A stretch of DNA of 64,000 bases from Alphaproteobacteria bacterium (GTDB lineage: Bacteria; Pseudomonadota; Alphaproteobacteria; Caulobacterales; Aquidulcibacteraceae): contig JAUIJZ010000001.1 in NCBI GenBank assembly GCA_030430715.1, positions 1 to 64,000 of the forward strand, given 5' to 3'. The translations under genes and the position numbers were made by a program. The notes under the pieces were generated by a model, which was not told where the DNA came from, did no database searches, and saw nothing but the letters and a program-made list of their open reading frames with translations. Positions 28,244-37,938 of the stretch are shown one piece after another. How positions within the stretch are numbered: the first letter of the stretch is position 1; every line of letters begins with the position of its first letter.

Positions 28244-29358
28244 TGGCGACCTTATCGCCTGTGAACGAACTGAAACGCGCGATCTCGCCTACCGAAGAGA
28301 TCATTGAAGAAGCGCGCGAAGGGCGCATGTTCATTCTCGTGGACGCCGAGGATCGCGAGAATGAGGGTGATCTCATTGTCCCCGCGCAATTTGCTACGCC
28401 CGCGGCTGTCAACTTCATGGCCAAGCATGGGCGCGGACTGATCTGTCTGGCGCTGACGTCTGAGCGCACGCAGCAGCTTGGTCTGACGCCGATGACGTCG
28501 CGCAACCAGACACGCATGGGCACGGCCTTCACCGTTTCGATCGAGGCGCGTGAAGGAGTATCCACAGGCATTTCTGCGGCGGACCGCGCACACACGATCG
28601 CTGTCGCTATCGATGCAAGTAAGAGCGCCGAGGATATCGTTTCGCCAGGGCACGTGTTTCCCTTGATGGCGCGCGATGGCGGCGTTCTTGTCCGCGCCGG
28701 ACACACCGAAGCGAGCATCGACATCGCGCGCAAAGCAGGCCTCAATCCCTCGGCGGTGATCTGTGAGATCATGAACGACGATGGCACGATGGCGCGACTG
28801 CCCGAGCTGATCTCGTTCGCGCAATTTCACAACCTCAAGATTGGCGCGATCGACGATCTGATTTGTTACCGGCGCGCGCATGAGCGTTACATTGAGCAAT
28901 TGATGGCCGGCCCGTTCAGCGCGCGCGAGGGGTTTCGAGCTGTTCTATTCCGCAACAAAATAGATGGCGTGGAGCATGTCGCGCTTGTGAAGGGCGACAT
29001 CTCGGCGGATACGCCAACGCTAGTGCGCGTGCATCGCATCGACATCGCCGCTGATCTGTTGGGTGGCTTGGGGCGAGTGACGCTCATCAACAAGGCGCTG
29101 GTGGAGATTGAAGCTGAAGGCCGCGGCGTACTGATTTTGCTGCGAGATTTGGTGCCCGACGCTATTTCCCGGCGCTTGCGTGAAGACGCTGGCGACCACG
29201 TTGAGCATGATGAAATGCGTTTGATTGGCGTCGGTTCGCAAATTCTGCGTGAATTGGGCGTGGGGCGCATGATTGTTCTCGCCAACACGCCTCAGCGCCT
29301 CGTGGGTCTTGAAGGCTACGGGCTTTCGATTGACGGCTGGCGTGGATTCAAGTCGTGA
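28243..29358 (+). CDS. ribB: 3,4-dihydroxy-2-butanone 4-phosphate synthase fused to degenerate GTP cyclohydrolase II domain (RibBX-type)
   Basis: The N-terminal 205 residues form an apparently active RibB: metal/substrate motifs DAEDRENEGD and the HTEASIDIARKAGL block are intact. The C-terminal half has the fold pattern of GTP cyclohydrolase II but lacks its zinc cysteines: where RibA normally reads HSECLTGD..RCDCG, this protein has HRIDIAADLLGGLGRV. It therefore probably makes only dihydroxybutanone phosphate. RibB with an inactive RibA-like half, called RibBX, is known in proteobacteria. It overlaps ribE and ribH. Confidence 0.88.
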   Translation: MATLSPVNELKRAISPTEEIIEEAREGRMFILVDAEDRENEGDLIVPAQFATPAAVNFMAKHGRGLICLALTSERTQQLGLTPMTSRNQTRMGTAFTVSIEAREGVSTGISAADRAHTIAVAIDASKSAEDIVSPGHVFPLMARDGGVLVRAGHTEASIDIARKAGLNPSAVICEIMNDDGTMARLPELISFAQFHNLKIGAIDDLICYRRAHERYIEQLMAGPFSAREGFRAVLFRNKIDGVEHVALVKGDISADTPTLVRVHRIDIAADLLGGLGRVTLINKALVEIEAEGRGVLILLRDLVPDAISRRLREDAGDHVEHDEMRLIGVGSQILRELGVGRMIVLANTPQRLVGLEGYGLSIDGWRGFKS

Positions 29359-29825
29359 AGGATTCTGATCGTTTTCCGGTCGCGAACGTCGCAGGCGCGC
29401 GCGTGCTGCTGGTGATATCGCCGTACTATTGCAGCATCGCCGATCATTTGCAGCGCGGCGCCGAGGCAGCTGCGGAGAAAGCCGGCGCTGTGCTGGACCG
29501 CGTGTTCGTGCCGGGCGCTTTCGAGCTGCCCGCCGCCATCGCGCAAGCGGCGAAGACTGGCGCCTATGACGGCTATGTCGCGCTGGGCTGCGTCATTCGC
29601 GGCGAGACCAGCCACTATGATTATGTGTGCGGCGAGAGCGCGCGCGCATTGATGGATTTAAGCGTGAAAGATGGTCTGGCCATCGGCTACGGGATTTTGA
29701 CGGTGGACACCAAGGAACAGGCTGAAGCGCGCGCGGATACAGCGCGCGGTGATAAAGGCGGCGACGCTACGACCGCATGCCTTGCCATGATCGCGCTGCA
29801 ACGCCGTTGGGCGGCGCAGCAATGA
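29355..29825 (+). CDS. ribH: 6,7-dimethyl-8-ribityllumazine synthase
   Basis: Joins dihydroxybutanone phosphate to the ribitylaminouracil, forming lumazine for RibE. The 156-residue protein has the substrate loops VPGAFELPAAI and GCVIRGETSHYDYVC, and the YGILTV strand. It starts at GTG inside the ribBA stop (GTGA) and its own stop overlaps nusB (ATGA), so ribBA-ribH-nusB are tightly coupled. Confidence 0.95.
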   Translation: MKDSDRFPVANVAGARVLLVISPYYCSIADHLQRGAEAAAEKAGAVLDRVFVPGAFELPAAIAQAAKTGAYDGYVALGCVIRGETSHYDYVCGESARALMDLSVKDGLAIGYGILTVDTKEQAEARADTARGDKGGDATTACLAMIALQRRWAAQQ

Positions 29826-30283
29826 AGTCGGCCGATATTGAAGCGCGCCGTGTCGCGCGGCTGGGGGCGGTGCAGGCGCTCTATCAGATGGAAGTGTCCG
29901 GCGCCTCGACTGAAGACGTAATCGCCGCGTTCGATACCGGACGGCTGCCGCGCGAGTCGGAAGACATTCTTATCACCGACGCCGAGGGCGACATGGAGCT
30001 GTTCCGCACGCTGGTCGAAAAGGCGGTGGACCGCCAAGCGACACTCGATCGCGCCATTGCGCGCCATCTGAGCAAGGGCTGGCGGCTTGAGCGCATTGAC
30101 GCGGTCGCGCGCGCGATTTTGCGCGCCGGCGCTGCGGAACTGGAACAGCGCCCTGATATTCCAGTTGCTGTGGTGATCGATGAATATGTTGAGGTCGCCA
30201 AACGCTTTTTCGAGGGCCCCGAGCCAGGCTTCGTCAACGCTACGCTTGACGCTTGCGCCAAGGATCTGCGCAGCTCGGTTTGA
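29822..30283 (+). CDS. nusB: Transcription antitermination factor NusB
   Basis: A 153-residue all-helical RNA-binding protein that acts with NusE/S10 at boxA in rRNA antitermination. Recognised by RRVARLGAVQALYQMEVSG at the N-terminus and the C-terminal VVIDEYVEVAKRF block. The ATG at 29822 overlaps the ribH stop; the track start at 29777 lies in ribH. Coupling of ribH to nusB is a conserved arrangement. Confidence 0.94.
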   Translation: MKSADIEARRVARLGAVQALYQMEVSGASTEDVIAAFDTGRLPRESEDILITDAEGDMELFRTLVEKAVDRQATLDRAIARHLSKGWRLERIDAVARAILRAGAAELEQRPDIPVAVVIDEYVEVAKRFFEGPEPGFVNATLDACAKDLRSSV

Positions 30284-30336
30284 AGATGTTTGCGCTCGGC
30301 GTTGGCGATTGCGCCAGCGAGATGTAGGCAGTCCAG

Positions 30337-31410
30337 ATGAGCGCTGACGAATTCGATGTGATCCGCGATCTGTTCGCTCCGCTGGCCACTTTGACGGCGG
30401 CGCGTGATCTCAAAGACGATGTGGCGGTGCTTGAGGATTCAGGCGCGCTTGTAGTCACCACCGACGCAGTGGTCGAAGGCGTGCACTTTCTGAGCCTGGA
30501 TCCGATCGCTGCGGTGGCCATGAAAGCTGTGCGTGTGAATGTCTCAGACATCATCGCCAAGGGCGCGCGACCGCGCGCGGCGCTGTTGACGCTAATTTGG
30601 CCTGAGACACGCGATGCCGCAGACATCGCCTTATTTGCCGACGCTGTTCGTGGCGAGTTTGAGTATTTCGGCATCTCGATGCTGGGCGGCGATACAACAT
30701 CGACACCGGGCCCACTCACAATATCGATCACATTGTTCGGTGAGCCCTTAGGGGCGCGCACCCCGGCGCGCGCCGATGCGCAGGTGGGGGACGATGTCTG
30801 GCTCGCAGGCGGCGAGATCGGTTCTGCGTGGCTTGGGCTGCAATTACGCTCCGGCGCGATGAAGCTCGATGAATTGCGGCGTGGTCGCGATGAAGCGGCG
30901 TCGCGCGCCGAGTCCGAAGCTATTGCGCCGCAAATGCCGGATTATTTGTCTTTGCCGGGTGAGCCGTTTGACGCCGAGGCTGGCTGGCTGATGTCGGCAT
31001 ATCTCGCGCCGTTGCTGCGCACGGACCTTGCCGAGATTATCGCGCAATTCGCTCGCGCTTCCATGGATGTGTCAGATGGTCTTGTCGCCGACGCCACGAA
31101 ATTAGCGGCTGCGTCTGACGTGGCGCTTCGTATCGAGGCGAACGCTATTCCGTTCGCGGCGCCCGCCGCGCGATGGGTGCAGACGGGCGGCGATTTCCGA
31201 AAGCTGATCACGGGCGGCGACGATTATGCAGTGCTGTTCACTGCCGCGCCGGATCAGCGCGCGGCGCTGGGGCAGATCGAGCAGGACCGCCGATTTGGAC
31301 TTGCACGCATAGGCGTGGTCGAAGTCGGCGAGGGGGTCTCTGTTATCGACCGCGCCGGTGTTCCGGTGCCGCTGGATATAGGCGGTTATGCGCACCGGCT
31401 CGGGCGGTAA
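30337..31410 (+). CDS. thiL: Thiamine-monophosphate kinase
   Basis: Phosphorylates thiamine monophosphate to the active diphosphate. The 357-residue protein has family metal and nucleotide motifs: LKDDVAVL, TTDAVVEGVHF, VNVSDIIAKGARP, GGDTTST, SMDVSDGL and ITGGDDYAVLFTA. It follows nusB, a common pairing. There is no TPP riboswitch visible upstream. Confidence 0.95.
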   Translation: MSADEFDVIRDLFAPLATLTAARDLKDDVAVLEDSGALVVTTDAVVEGVHFLSLDPIAAVAMKAVRVNVSDIIAKGARPRAALLTLIWPETRDAADIALFADAVRGEFEYFGISMLGGDTTSTPGPLTISITLFGEPLGARTPARADAQVGDDVWLAGGEIGSAWLGLQLRSGAMKLDELRRGRDEAASRAESEAIAPQMPDYLSLPGEPFDAEAGWLMSAYLAPLLRTDLAEIIAQFARASMDVSDGLVADATKLAAASDVALRIEANAIPFAAPAARWVQTGGDFRKLITGGDDYAVLFTAAPDQRAALGQIEQDRRFGLARIGVVEVGEGVSVIDRAGVPVPLDIGGYAHRLGR

Positions 31411-31447
31411 CGCGGCGCTAACTAAAGTCGCGGACCATCAGGGCATT

Positions 31448-31927
31448 GTGAAACGTCAAAAATTTGCACGCGCCATGGCGGCTGCTCTTGTCGCCTCCAC
31501 GCTTCTGGCAGGCTTGGCCGCCAGCAATCGCGCCGATGCTGCTGGCGGCGGCGGCCATAGCGCACCGTCCAAAGGTGGGGACGAGGAAGGCGCGGAATTA
31601 TCCTCGCGCAGCATGGACGCACCCTATTTGGCGGTGCCTGTTGTCCGAGATGGCGTCCTGGTGAACTATCTCTTTGTCTCCATCCGGGTCGAGATTTCGA
31701 ACTCTGTGGATTTGTGGCGCACGCGGGAGCATGCCCATTTTCTGCGGGATGCGCTCGTTCGGGCCAGCCACAACAATGATTTGGCCGATGCAAGGGACAT
31801 CAATGTCCTTAATGAAAGTAGGGCTATTGCCGTCTATCGGGCGGCGGCGGCAGATGCTCTGGGCGAGCGTTCGATAGGGGGGCTGAGCATCGTCGCCTCC
31901 TATTCAAGCCTGGGATCGGGCATCTGA
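31448..31927 (+). CDS. Exported hypothetical protein
   Basis: A predicted 159-residue secreted or periplasmic protein. The GTG at 31448 gives a signal peptide (KRQKFARAMAAALVASTLLAGLAAS, cleavage probably after ADA); the track start at 31388 overlaps thiL and obscures it. The mature part starts glycine-rich, then has a compact domain with APYLAVPVV, LFVSIRVEIS and a helix ending in FLRDALVRASH. This faintly resembles the FliL periplasmic domain in strand order, but I would not assign it. It lies between thiL and hppA. Confidence 0.7.
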   Translation: MKRQKFARAMAAALVASTLLAGLAASNRADAAGGGGHSAPSKGGDEEGAELSSRSMDAPYLAVPVVRDGVLVNYLFVSIRVEISNSVDLWRTREHAHFLRDALVRASHNNDLADARDINVLNESRAIAVYRAAAADALGERSIGGLSIVASYSSLGSGI

Positions 31928-32090
31928 TTTTCAAAACTGCGGCCAGCTATCCATTGCGGATTATGGCGAATTTTGGCAGTAGAGCGCCCGACCTCTGGGG
32001 GAAGCGTCGCCGCTGACGGACTGTCGCGGGGCGGCCAACCCATTTCCCCAACCGGCGCCGGGGGTCCTCCCCACGCCCAGGACAGGTAGT

Positions 32091-34256
32091 ATGAGCGAAG
32101 AATTGATCCTTTGGCTGGTCGTAGCCAGCGGCGTTATCGCCGCACTCTATGGCTGGCTTGAAACCCAAGCCATCACAAAGGCGTCCGCTGGAACGGACCG
32201 CATGCAAGAAATCGCCGCTGCCATTCAGGAAGGCGCCCGCGCCTATCTGAAGCGGCAATACACGACCATTGCGTGGGTCGGTGTCGGCGTCGTTGTGGTG
32301 CTCGCCATTCTTTTCCGCAATTGGGAGCTCCCGGTGGGCTTCCTTATTGGCGCCGTTCTCTCTGGCGCGGCCGGCTTCATCGGCATGAACGTGTCTGTGC
32401 AAGCGAACGTCCGCACGGCCGAAGCGTCGCGTCACTCGCTCGCAGGCGGTTTGAAGATGGCGTTCAAGGCTGGCGCCGTAACGGGCATGCTCGTCGCGGG
32501 CGGTGCGCTGTTTGGCGTTGCGGCTTATTATTTGATCCTGACCCAGTTCGTTGGCCTTGAGCCGACCAGCCGCACCGTTGTCGACTCGCTCGTCGCACTC
32601 GGCTTCGGCGCTTCGCTGATCTCGATCTTTGCCCGTCTCGGCGGCGGTATCTTCACCAAGGGCGCCGACGTGGGCGGCGACATGGTGGGCAAGGTGGAAG
32701 CCGGCATTCCCGAGGATGATCCGCGTAACCCTGCCACCATCGCCGACAATGTTGGCGACAATGTCGGCGATTGCGCAGGTATGGCTGCGGACTTGTTCGA
32801 AACCTATGCGGTGACCGCGGTTGCGACCATCGTGCTGGCGTCGATACTGTTCCGCGAAGCGGCAGAAGTTTCGACCATCATGCTGCTGCCGCTCGCGATT
32901 GGCGGTATCGCCATCATCGCGTCGATCATCGGCACCTATTTCGTAAAAATGGGCCCGTCCAACAACATCATGGGCGCGCTTTATAAGGGCTTGATCGCTG
33001 CTGGCATTCTGTCGGCTGCTGGTCTTGCCGCCGCGATCGATCAAACGACGGGCTGGGCGTCGATCGCGCCAAGTCTTGGCGCAACTTCGCCGCTCGCGGG
33101 CATCACCGGCCAGGATCTGTTCATTTGCGGTCTGATCGGCTTGCTCGTAACGGGCGCGATTGTTTGGATCACGGAATATTATACGGGCACGAACTTCCGT
33201 CCGGTGCGTTCGGTGGCTCAGGCTTCGGTTTCTGGCCACGGCACCAACGTGATCCAAGGTCTCGCGGTTTCGATGGAATCGACCGCGCTGCCGGCGCTGA
33301 CGATCGTGGCCGGCATCGTGGCGTGCTACACGCTCGCGGGCCTGTTCGGCATTGCCATCGCCGTCACCACCATGTTGTCCGTTGCGGGCATCATTGTTGC
33401 GCTCGACGCCTTTGGCCCAGTGACTGACAATGCTGGCGGCATCGCTGAAATGTCAGAATTGCCGCCGGAAGTGCGTAAGACGACTGATGCGCTTGATGCC
33501 GTTGGCAACACGACCAAGGCCGTGACCAAAGGCTATGCGATCGGCTCGGCCGGTCTTGGCGCGCTGGTATTGTTCGCCGCCTATACTGAAGACCTGAAAT
33601 ACTATGCCGCCAACGCAAGCGAATATCGCTTCTTCGACGGCGTGGTGCCAGACTTCAGCCTGAGCAACCCATACGTGATCGTCGGTTTGTTCGTCGGCGG
33701 CTTGCTGCCATATCTGTTCGGCGGTTGGTCGATGACGGCAGTGGGACGCGCGGCTGAGGCGGTTGTCGCCGAAGTGCGTCGTCAGTTCCGCGAAATCCCT
33801 GGCATCATGGAGCGCACGGGCAAGCCGGACTACGGCAAGGCCGTCGACATTCTGACGCAAGCCGCGATCAAGGAAATGATCGTTCCGTCGTTGCTGCCAG
33901 TGCTCGCGCCGATTGCTCTTTTCTTGGTGGTTTGGGCGATTGCCGGTGTTTCGATGGCGCTGGCCTCGCTGGGCGCGCTGCTTGTCGGCGTGATCGTGAC
34001 AGGTCTGTTCGTCGCCATCTCGATGACCTCGGGCGGTGGTGCTTGGGACAACGCCAAGAAGAGCTTTGAGGACGGCTTCACCGACAAGGATGGCGCGGTC
34101 CACAAGAAGGGCTCTGAAGCACACAAGGCTTCGGTCACGGGCGATACGGTTGGCGATCCCTACAAGGATACGTCGGGTCCGGCTGTGAACCCGATGATCA
34201 AGATCACCAACATCGTTGCGTTGTTGCTGCTGGCGGTTCTGGCCCACTGGAACTAA
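32091..34256 (+). CDS. hppA: Membrane-bound proton-translocating pyrophosphatase (K+-independent type)
   Basis: A 721-residue membrane pump with about 16 helices that couples pyrophosphate hydrolysis to proton export or intracytoplasmic acidification. The catalytic loop is intact ([21 protein letters not shown] then [10 protein letters not shown]). At the diagnostic position after GNTTK the sequence is AVTKG, with lysine rather than the alanine of the K+-dependent class, so it should not need potassium. It is followed by a strong intrinsic terminator, so the transcript likely ends here. Confidence 0.95.
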   Translation: MSEELILWLVVASGVIAALYGWLETQAITKASAGTDRMQEIAAAIQEGARAYLKRQYTTIAWVGVGVVVVLAILFRNWELPVGFLIGAVLSGAAGFIGMNVSVQANVRTAEASRHSLAGGLKMAFKAGAVTGMLVAGGALFGVAAYYLILTQFVGLEPTSRTVVDSLVALGFGASLISIFARLGGGIFTKGADVGGDMVGKVEAGIPEDDPRNPATIADNVGDNVGDCAGMAADLFETYAVTAVATIVLASILFREAAEVSTIMLLPLAIGGIAIIASIIGTYFVKMGPSNNIMGALYKGLIAAGILSAAGLAAAIDQTTGWASIAPSLGATSPLAGITGQDLFICGLIGLLVTGAIVWITEYYTGTNFRPVRSVAQASVSGHGTNVIQGLAVSMESTALPALTIVAGIVACYTLAGLFGIAIAVTTMLSVAGIIVALDAFGPVTDNAGGIAEMSELPPEVRKTTDALDAVGNTTKAVTKGYAIGSAGLGALVLFAAYTEDLKYYAANASEYRFFDGVVPDFSLSNPYVIVGLFVGGLLPYLFGGWSMTAVGRAAEAVVAEVRRQFREIPGIMERTGKPDYGKAVDILTQAAIKEMIVPSLLPVLAPIALFLVVWAIAGVSMALASLGALLVGVIVTGLFVAISMTSGGGAWDNAKKSFEDGFTDKDGAVHKKGSEAHKASVTGDTVGDPYKDTSGPAVNPMIKITNIVALLLLAVLAHWN

Positions 34257-34274
34257 GCGCAGCAAAAAAGAAGA

Positions 34275-34306
34275 ACGCCCCGGCAGCGATGCCGGGGCGT
34301 TTTTTT
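34275..34306 (+). terminator. Intrinsic terminator after hppA
   Basis: A perfect ten-base stem, ACGCCCCGGC with GCCGGGGCGT around the loop AGCGAT, is followed by a run of seven T residues. It sits 18 bases after the hppA stop. A-rich sequence on the 5' side suggests it could also terminate in the other direction, serving convergent bamE. Confidence 0.93.
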
Positions 34307-34367
34307 GTGGCTATGTGGCCGGAGACATCTTCCGAAGCAGTCTGCGTGCAGCGCCGCTGCATGGCGA

Positions 34368-34850
34368 TCAGTTGCGGCGTGGTCCTTCTTCCAACTCGTC
34401 GGTACGAATGGGAGGCGTGCTGCCGACATTGCCGAGCAATTGCTCTAGCAGGCCAAGCTCGCGGCCTCGTGTCGGCGTTACGTTGCCATTGTATGCGATG
34501 ACGCGACCGCGATCGAGGCCGAAGCGCTCAACCTCGGACACAACATCGCCGTCAAAGCGGACAACCATCACTGAGCGCTGTGTGGTGCGCGGATGATAGA
34601 AAGCCAAGCGTTCTTGAACGGCGCTGATGTAGTACCAAGTGGTCTGATCGAAGATCGCCGTAGTCGAGGGGCTGCCATAGCGCTGTTGTATGGTGTCGCG
34701 GGTGTCGACCCCGACTTGGGGTTCGGCGATCGGCTGGCCGCCTTGTGTCGCTGAGGTAGAATAACCGTTATAGGTCGTGACCGGTGAGCAAGCAGACATG
34801 GCGGCGAACGCCAGAGCGGCTGCGGATAGGCACAGGAAACCGCGATTCAT
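34368..34850 (-). CDS. bamE: Outer-membrane assembly lipoprotein BamE (SmpA/OmlA family)
   Basis: Small lipoprotein of the BAM complex that folds beta-barrels into the outer membrane. The ATG at 34850 (MNRGFLC) gives a lipoprotein signal ending in AAMSAC. The mature domain shows the BamE pattern with DTRDTIQQRYGSPST, WYYISAVQERLAF and RFDGDVVSEVERF. At about 160 residues it is longer than E. coli BamE because of a C-terminal tail of about 40 residues (TRGRELGLLEQLLGNVG), which is common in alphaproteobacteria. It converges with hppA and is divergent from the cytochrome chaperone gene. Confidence 0.88.
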   Translation of the reverse strand: MNRGFLCLSAAALAFAAMSACSPVTTYNGYSTSATQGGQPIAEPQVGVDTRDTIQQRYGSPSTTAIFDQTTWYYISAVQERLAFYHPRTTQRSVMVVRFDGDVVSEVERFGLDRGRVIAYNGNVTPTRGRELGLLEQLLGNVGSTPPIRTDELEEGPRRN

Positions 34851-34940
34851 TTTCCACCTCGGGGGCGTATGGCCCAATTTTCTGAAGGTCACGGGTAAGG
34901 CGGCGCGGGCTGTGGAGCAAGGGGGGAGCACAGGACAGGA

Positions 34941-35465
34941 ATGACGTTTTGGCCTTTCATACGGAGTTCAGCCAAGGCGGACGCAGCGAATCTGTTGAAT
35001 GTCGTGATTGCCGCTAGCCGACAGCCGTCCCTGTATGGGGAAGGCAGGGCGCCGGATACGCTTGAGGGCCGTTTCGAACTGATGACGTTGCACGGCGCGC
35101 TGGCGCTCATCCGCCTCCGCGCAGAGCCGGGCACACGCAGGCTCGCTCAGATTTTCGCGGACAGGTTGTTCCGGCATTTCGATTCCGGTCTGCGCGAGGC
35201 GGGTGTGGGCGATCTTAGCGTGCCGAAACGCATGCGGCGACTGGCTGGCGCCTTCTATGGCCGTCTGGCAGCTTATTCCAATGCGTTGGAAAGTCAGGAT
35301 CATACCGCCCTCGAACAAGCGGTGCGGCGGAATCTGTTGAATGACAATGCTGCGGCTGACGCAGCGGGGCTGGCGGTTTATGCGCTCGATCTGTCGGGTC
35401 GCTTGGCCAAAGCATCTGTGGAAGACGTCGTCGTTCCGGCGACATGGGGGCTGCTATCAGACTGA
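34941..35465 (+). CDS. Ubiquinol-cytochrome c chaperone (CBP3-like)
   Basis: A 174-residue helical protein resembling the Cbp3-type assembly factor of the cytochrome bc1 complex. Recognisable are the ELMTLHGALALIRLR segment and FADRLFRHFDSGLREAGVGDLSVPKRMR. In many alphaproteobacteria this gene sits with bamE, a DUF177/YceD gene and plsX. Here the DUF177 gene is missing: only 63 bases separate this stop from plsX. Confidence 0.85.
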   Translation: MTFWPFIRSSAKADAANLLNVVIAASRQPSLYGEGRAPDTLEGRFELMTLHGALALIRLRAEPGTRRLAQIFADRLFRHFDSGLREAGVGDLSVPKRMRRLAGAFYGRLAAYSNALESQDHTALEQAVRRNLLNDNAAADAAGLAVYALDLSGRLAKASVEDVVVPATWGLLSD

Positions 35466-35528
35466 ATCAAGTTTGGCTTTCTGGAGCGTGGCCATTATGG
35501 TCCCGTTTTGTGCGATCTGGACGCGGAA

Positions 35529-36578
35529 ATGGCCGGCGATCTCGTTCTTTCAATTGACGGGATGGGAGGCGATGCCGCCCCAGACATCGTCGTAGAAGGC
35601 GTGGCTCTAGCTGCGCGCGCGAATGGCGGTGTTCGCTATTTGCTGCATGGCGATGCCGACCGCCTTAATCAACTTCTTGAGCAGCACGAAGCGGCCAAGG
35701 CCGTTTGTGAGGTCGTTCCTGCCGAAAAGACCATCGGCATGGATGTGAAAGCGAGCCAGGCGTTGCGGCAAGGCCGTGGCTCGAGCCTGTGGAATGCTGT
35801 TGCCGCTGTCGAGAACGGTCAGGCCAACGCCGTGGTGTCGGCGGGAAATACCGGCGCATACATGGCGATCGCCATGTTCCGCTTGCGGACGATGGAAGGC
35901 GTGCACCGACCCGCGCTGGCGACTCGTTGGCCAACGATGAAGGGCGGATACACCGTCATGCTCGACGTTGGCGCCAACGTTGAAGCAGATGCCGAACAAC
36001 TCGTGGAGTTCGCCATTATGGGCGAGGCATTCCAGCGCGCCGTGTCCGGTGAGGAGCGGCCAACAGTCGCGCTTCTCAATGTCGGAGCGGAAGACCAGAA
36101 GGGCCATGAGGAAATTCGCGCTGCGGCGCGTCTTATTCGTGAGGCGCGGCTCGACTTGGAGTTTCGAGGCTTTGTCGAAGGTGACGATATTTCCAAGGGC
36201 ACGGTGGACGTGGTCGTGACCGACGGATTTACCGGCAATATCGCGCTCAAGACGGGCGAAGGGACGGCGCGCCTCGTGGCGCAATTGCTACGCGAATCCC
36301 TCTCAAGCGGCGTGATGGCCACGGTGGGCGCTGCGATCGCATATCCAGCCTTGCGCAAGCTGAAGACGCGGATGGACCCGGGCACGTTCAATGGCGCGCT
36401 TTTCCTGGGCCTCAATGGTCTCGTGGTTAAAAGTCATGGCGGTGCCAATGCGAGCGGGTTCGCCGCGGCGATAGGCGTGGCCGAAAAAATGGCGCGCAGT
36501 CATTATCGGGAAGAGATCGCGCGTAATCTATCGCGCCTTGCGCGCGCGCCCGCTGCGGCGGCCGGAGAGGCTAGCTGA
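35529..36578 (+). CDS. plsX: Phosphate acyltransferase PlsX
   Basis: Makes acyl-phosphate from acyl-ACP for phospholipid synthesis, cytosolic and peripheral. The start at 35529 gives [20 protein letters not shown], the family N-terminus; the track ATG at 35508 is less likely. Other blocks are [42 protein letters not shown] and [15 protein letters not shown]. It is 349 residues long and overlaps fabH by one base (TGATG). Confidence 0.95.
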   Translation: MAGDLVLSIDGMGGDAAPDIVVEGVALAARANGGVRYLLHGDADRLNQLLEQHEAAKAVCEVVPAEKTIGMDVKASQALRQGRGSSLWNAVAAVENGQANAVVSAGNTGAYMAIAMFRLRTMEGVHRPALATRWPTMKGGYTVMLDVGANVEADAEQLVEFAIMGEAFQRAVSGEERPTVALLNVGAEDQKGHEEIRAAARLIREARLDLEFRGFVEGDDISKGTVDVVVTDGFTGNIALKTGEGTARLVAQLLRESLSSGVMATVGAAIAYPALRKLKTRMDPGTFNGALFLGLNGLVVKSHGGANASGFAAAIGVAEKMARSHYREEIARNLSRLARAPAAAAGEAS

Positions 36579-37537
36579 TGCGGAGTGTTATTCTGGGCGT
36601 AGGCGCGCATCTGCCCGAGCGGGTGGTGACGAACGCCGAACTTTCGCAGCGTGTAGACACCAGTGATGAATGGATCGTTGAGCGGACCGGCATCCGCCAG
36701 CGTCATATCGCTGCTGAAGACGAGCTCACATCTCACCTTGCCATCGCGGCATCGCGTAAGGCGCTTGAGGCAGCTGGACGTGAGGCCAAGGACATAGACC
36801 TCATTATTGTCGCCACCACGACGCCGGACCTAACGTTCCCTGCGACGGCGGCGCGCGTTCAGGCAGCCCTCGGCGTGCATCAGGGTGCGGCGTTCGATGT
36901 ACAGGCTGTTTGCTCAGGCTTCGTGTTTGCTTTGGCGACGGCGGACAATTTTCTCATGCGCGGTCAGGCCAAGGCGGCTCTGGTGATCGGTGCGGAGACA
37001 TTCTCGCGGCTGCTTGATTGGGAAGATCGCGGCACCTGCGTTCTGTTCGGCGACGGCGCCGGCGCAGTGGTTTTGGAGGCCCAGCCTGATGAAACAGAGC
37101 GCGGCGTCATTTCCACCTTCATTCGTACCGATGGGCGCATGCATGACCTCCTCTATGTGGATGGCGGCCCCTCGCAGACCAATTCTGTCGGCAAGGTGCG
37201 CATGGTGGGCAACGCTGTCTTCCGTCAGGCTGTCGAGCATATCTCTGGCGCAATGCTGGAAGCGTGTGCGCGCGCTGGCGTGACTATCGACACTGTTGAT
37301 TGGTTTGTGCCGCATCAGGCCAATCAACGTATTTTGGACGGCGTCGCCCGTAAGCTGGGCATTCCGGCCGAGAAAGTCGTGATCACGGTTGGTTCGCACG
37401 GCAATACTTCGGCGGCGTCGGTGCCGCTGGCGCTCGACGCGGCGGTGAGGGATGGGCGGATTAAAAAGGGTCAGCTTGTCCTGATCGAGGCGCTAGGGGG
37501 CGGTTTGACCTGGGGCGCCGCGCTTTTCCGTATGTGA
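36578..37537 (+). CDS. fabH: 3-oxoacyl-[ACP] synthase III
   Basis: Starts fatty-acid synthesis by condensing acetyl-CoA with malonyl-ACP. The triad is visible: the cysteine in [11 protein letters not shown], the histidine in [11 protein letters not shown] and the asparagine in [13 protein letters not shown]. It is 319 residues long, normal for FabH. Translational coupling to plsX (TGATG) links acyl-chain initiation with phospholipid acyl transfer. ihfA follows after 86 bases. Confidence 0.96.
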   Translation: MRSVILGVGAHLPERVVTNAELSQRVDTSDEWIVERTGIRQRHIAAEDELTSHLAIAASRKALEAAGREAKDIDLIIVATTTPDLTFPATAARVQAALGVHQGAAFDVQAVCSGFVFALATADNFLMRGQAKAALVIGAETFSRLLDWEDRGTCVLFGDGAGAVVLEAQPDETERGVISTFIRTDGRMHDLLYVDGGPSQTNSVGKVRMVGNAVFRQAVEHISGAMLEACARAGVTIDTVDWFVPHQANQRILDGVARKLGIPAEKVVITVGSHGNTSAASVPLALDAAVRDGRIKKGQLVLIEALGGGLTWGAALFRM

Positions 37538-37623
37538 ATTGCCTGACAAGATTTGACCTAAGCCTCGGGTCCGCTTAGCTTTTCCCGAGTTCGAGCGGAT
37601 AATTAATGCGGCGGAGGGGGCCC

Positions 37624-37938
37624 GTGGCAGGCAAGACCGTGACACGTGCTGATCTGGTGGAGGCGCTCGCGCGCCGCGCAAGCATGCAGCGCGCAGACGC
37701 TAATCGTTTGCTGACGCGCATGCTCGACATGATGCAGGACGCGTTGGTCGAGGGTGAGACGGTGAAGCTCTCACGCTTCGGCAATTTCAATGTGCGCGCC
37801 AAACGTCAGCGTATCGGGCGCAATCCTAAAACCGGCGAAGAGGTGCCGATTACGCCGCGCCGCGTTGTCACGTTCCGGCCGTCGCAAATGCTGCGCGAGT
37901 TCGTGGAAAAGGGCGGGCGCGGCCGCGCCAAAAGCTAG
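37624..37938 (+). CDS. ihfA: Integration host factor alpha subunit
   Basis: A 104-residue nucleoid protein that bends DNA as a heterodimer with IHF beta. HU/IHF-fold motifs are present: KTVTRADLVEALARR, VKLSRFGNFNVRAKRQRIGRNPKTGEE, and the C-terminal VTFRPSQMLREFV. I chose GTG at 37624, seven bases after GGAGG; the track ATG at 37606 lacks a good ribosome binding site. The MerR gene that often follows is absent. Instead the stop overlaps the convergent methyltransferase gene by four bases (CTAG). Confidence 0.93.
   Translation: MAGKTVTRADLVEALARRASMQRADANRLLTRMLDMMQDALVEGETVKLSRFGNFNVRAKRQRIGRNPKTGEEVPITPRRVVTFRPSQMLREFVEKGGRGRAKS

Noticed and set aside
25000-32090. FMN, TPP or glycine riboswitch upstream of rib genes, thiL or glyA
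   Set aside because: The rib and thiL leaders are too short or coding, and the glyA leader lacks recognisable conserved riboswitch boxes.
31947-33257. 436-residue minus-strand ORF opposite hppA
   Set aside because: Antisense frame of a strongly conserved membrane pyrophosphatase; composition (very rich in R, D, H) is typical of a shadow.
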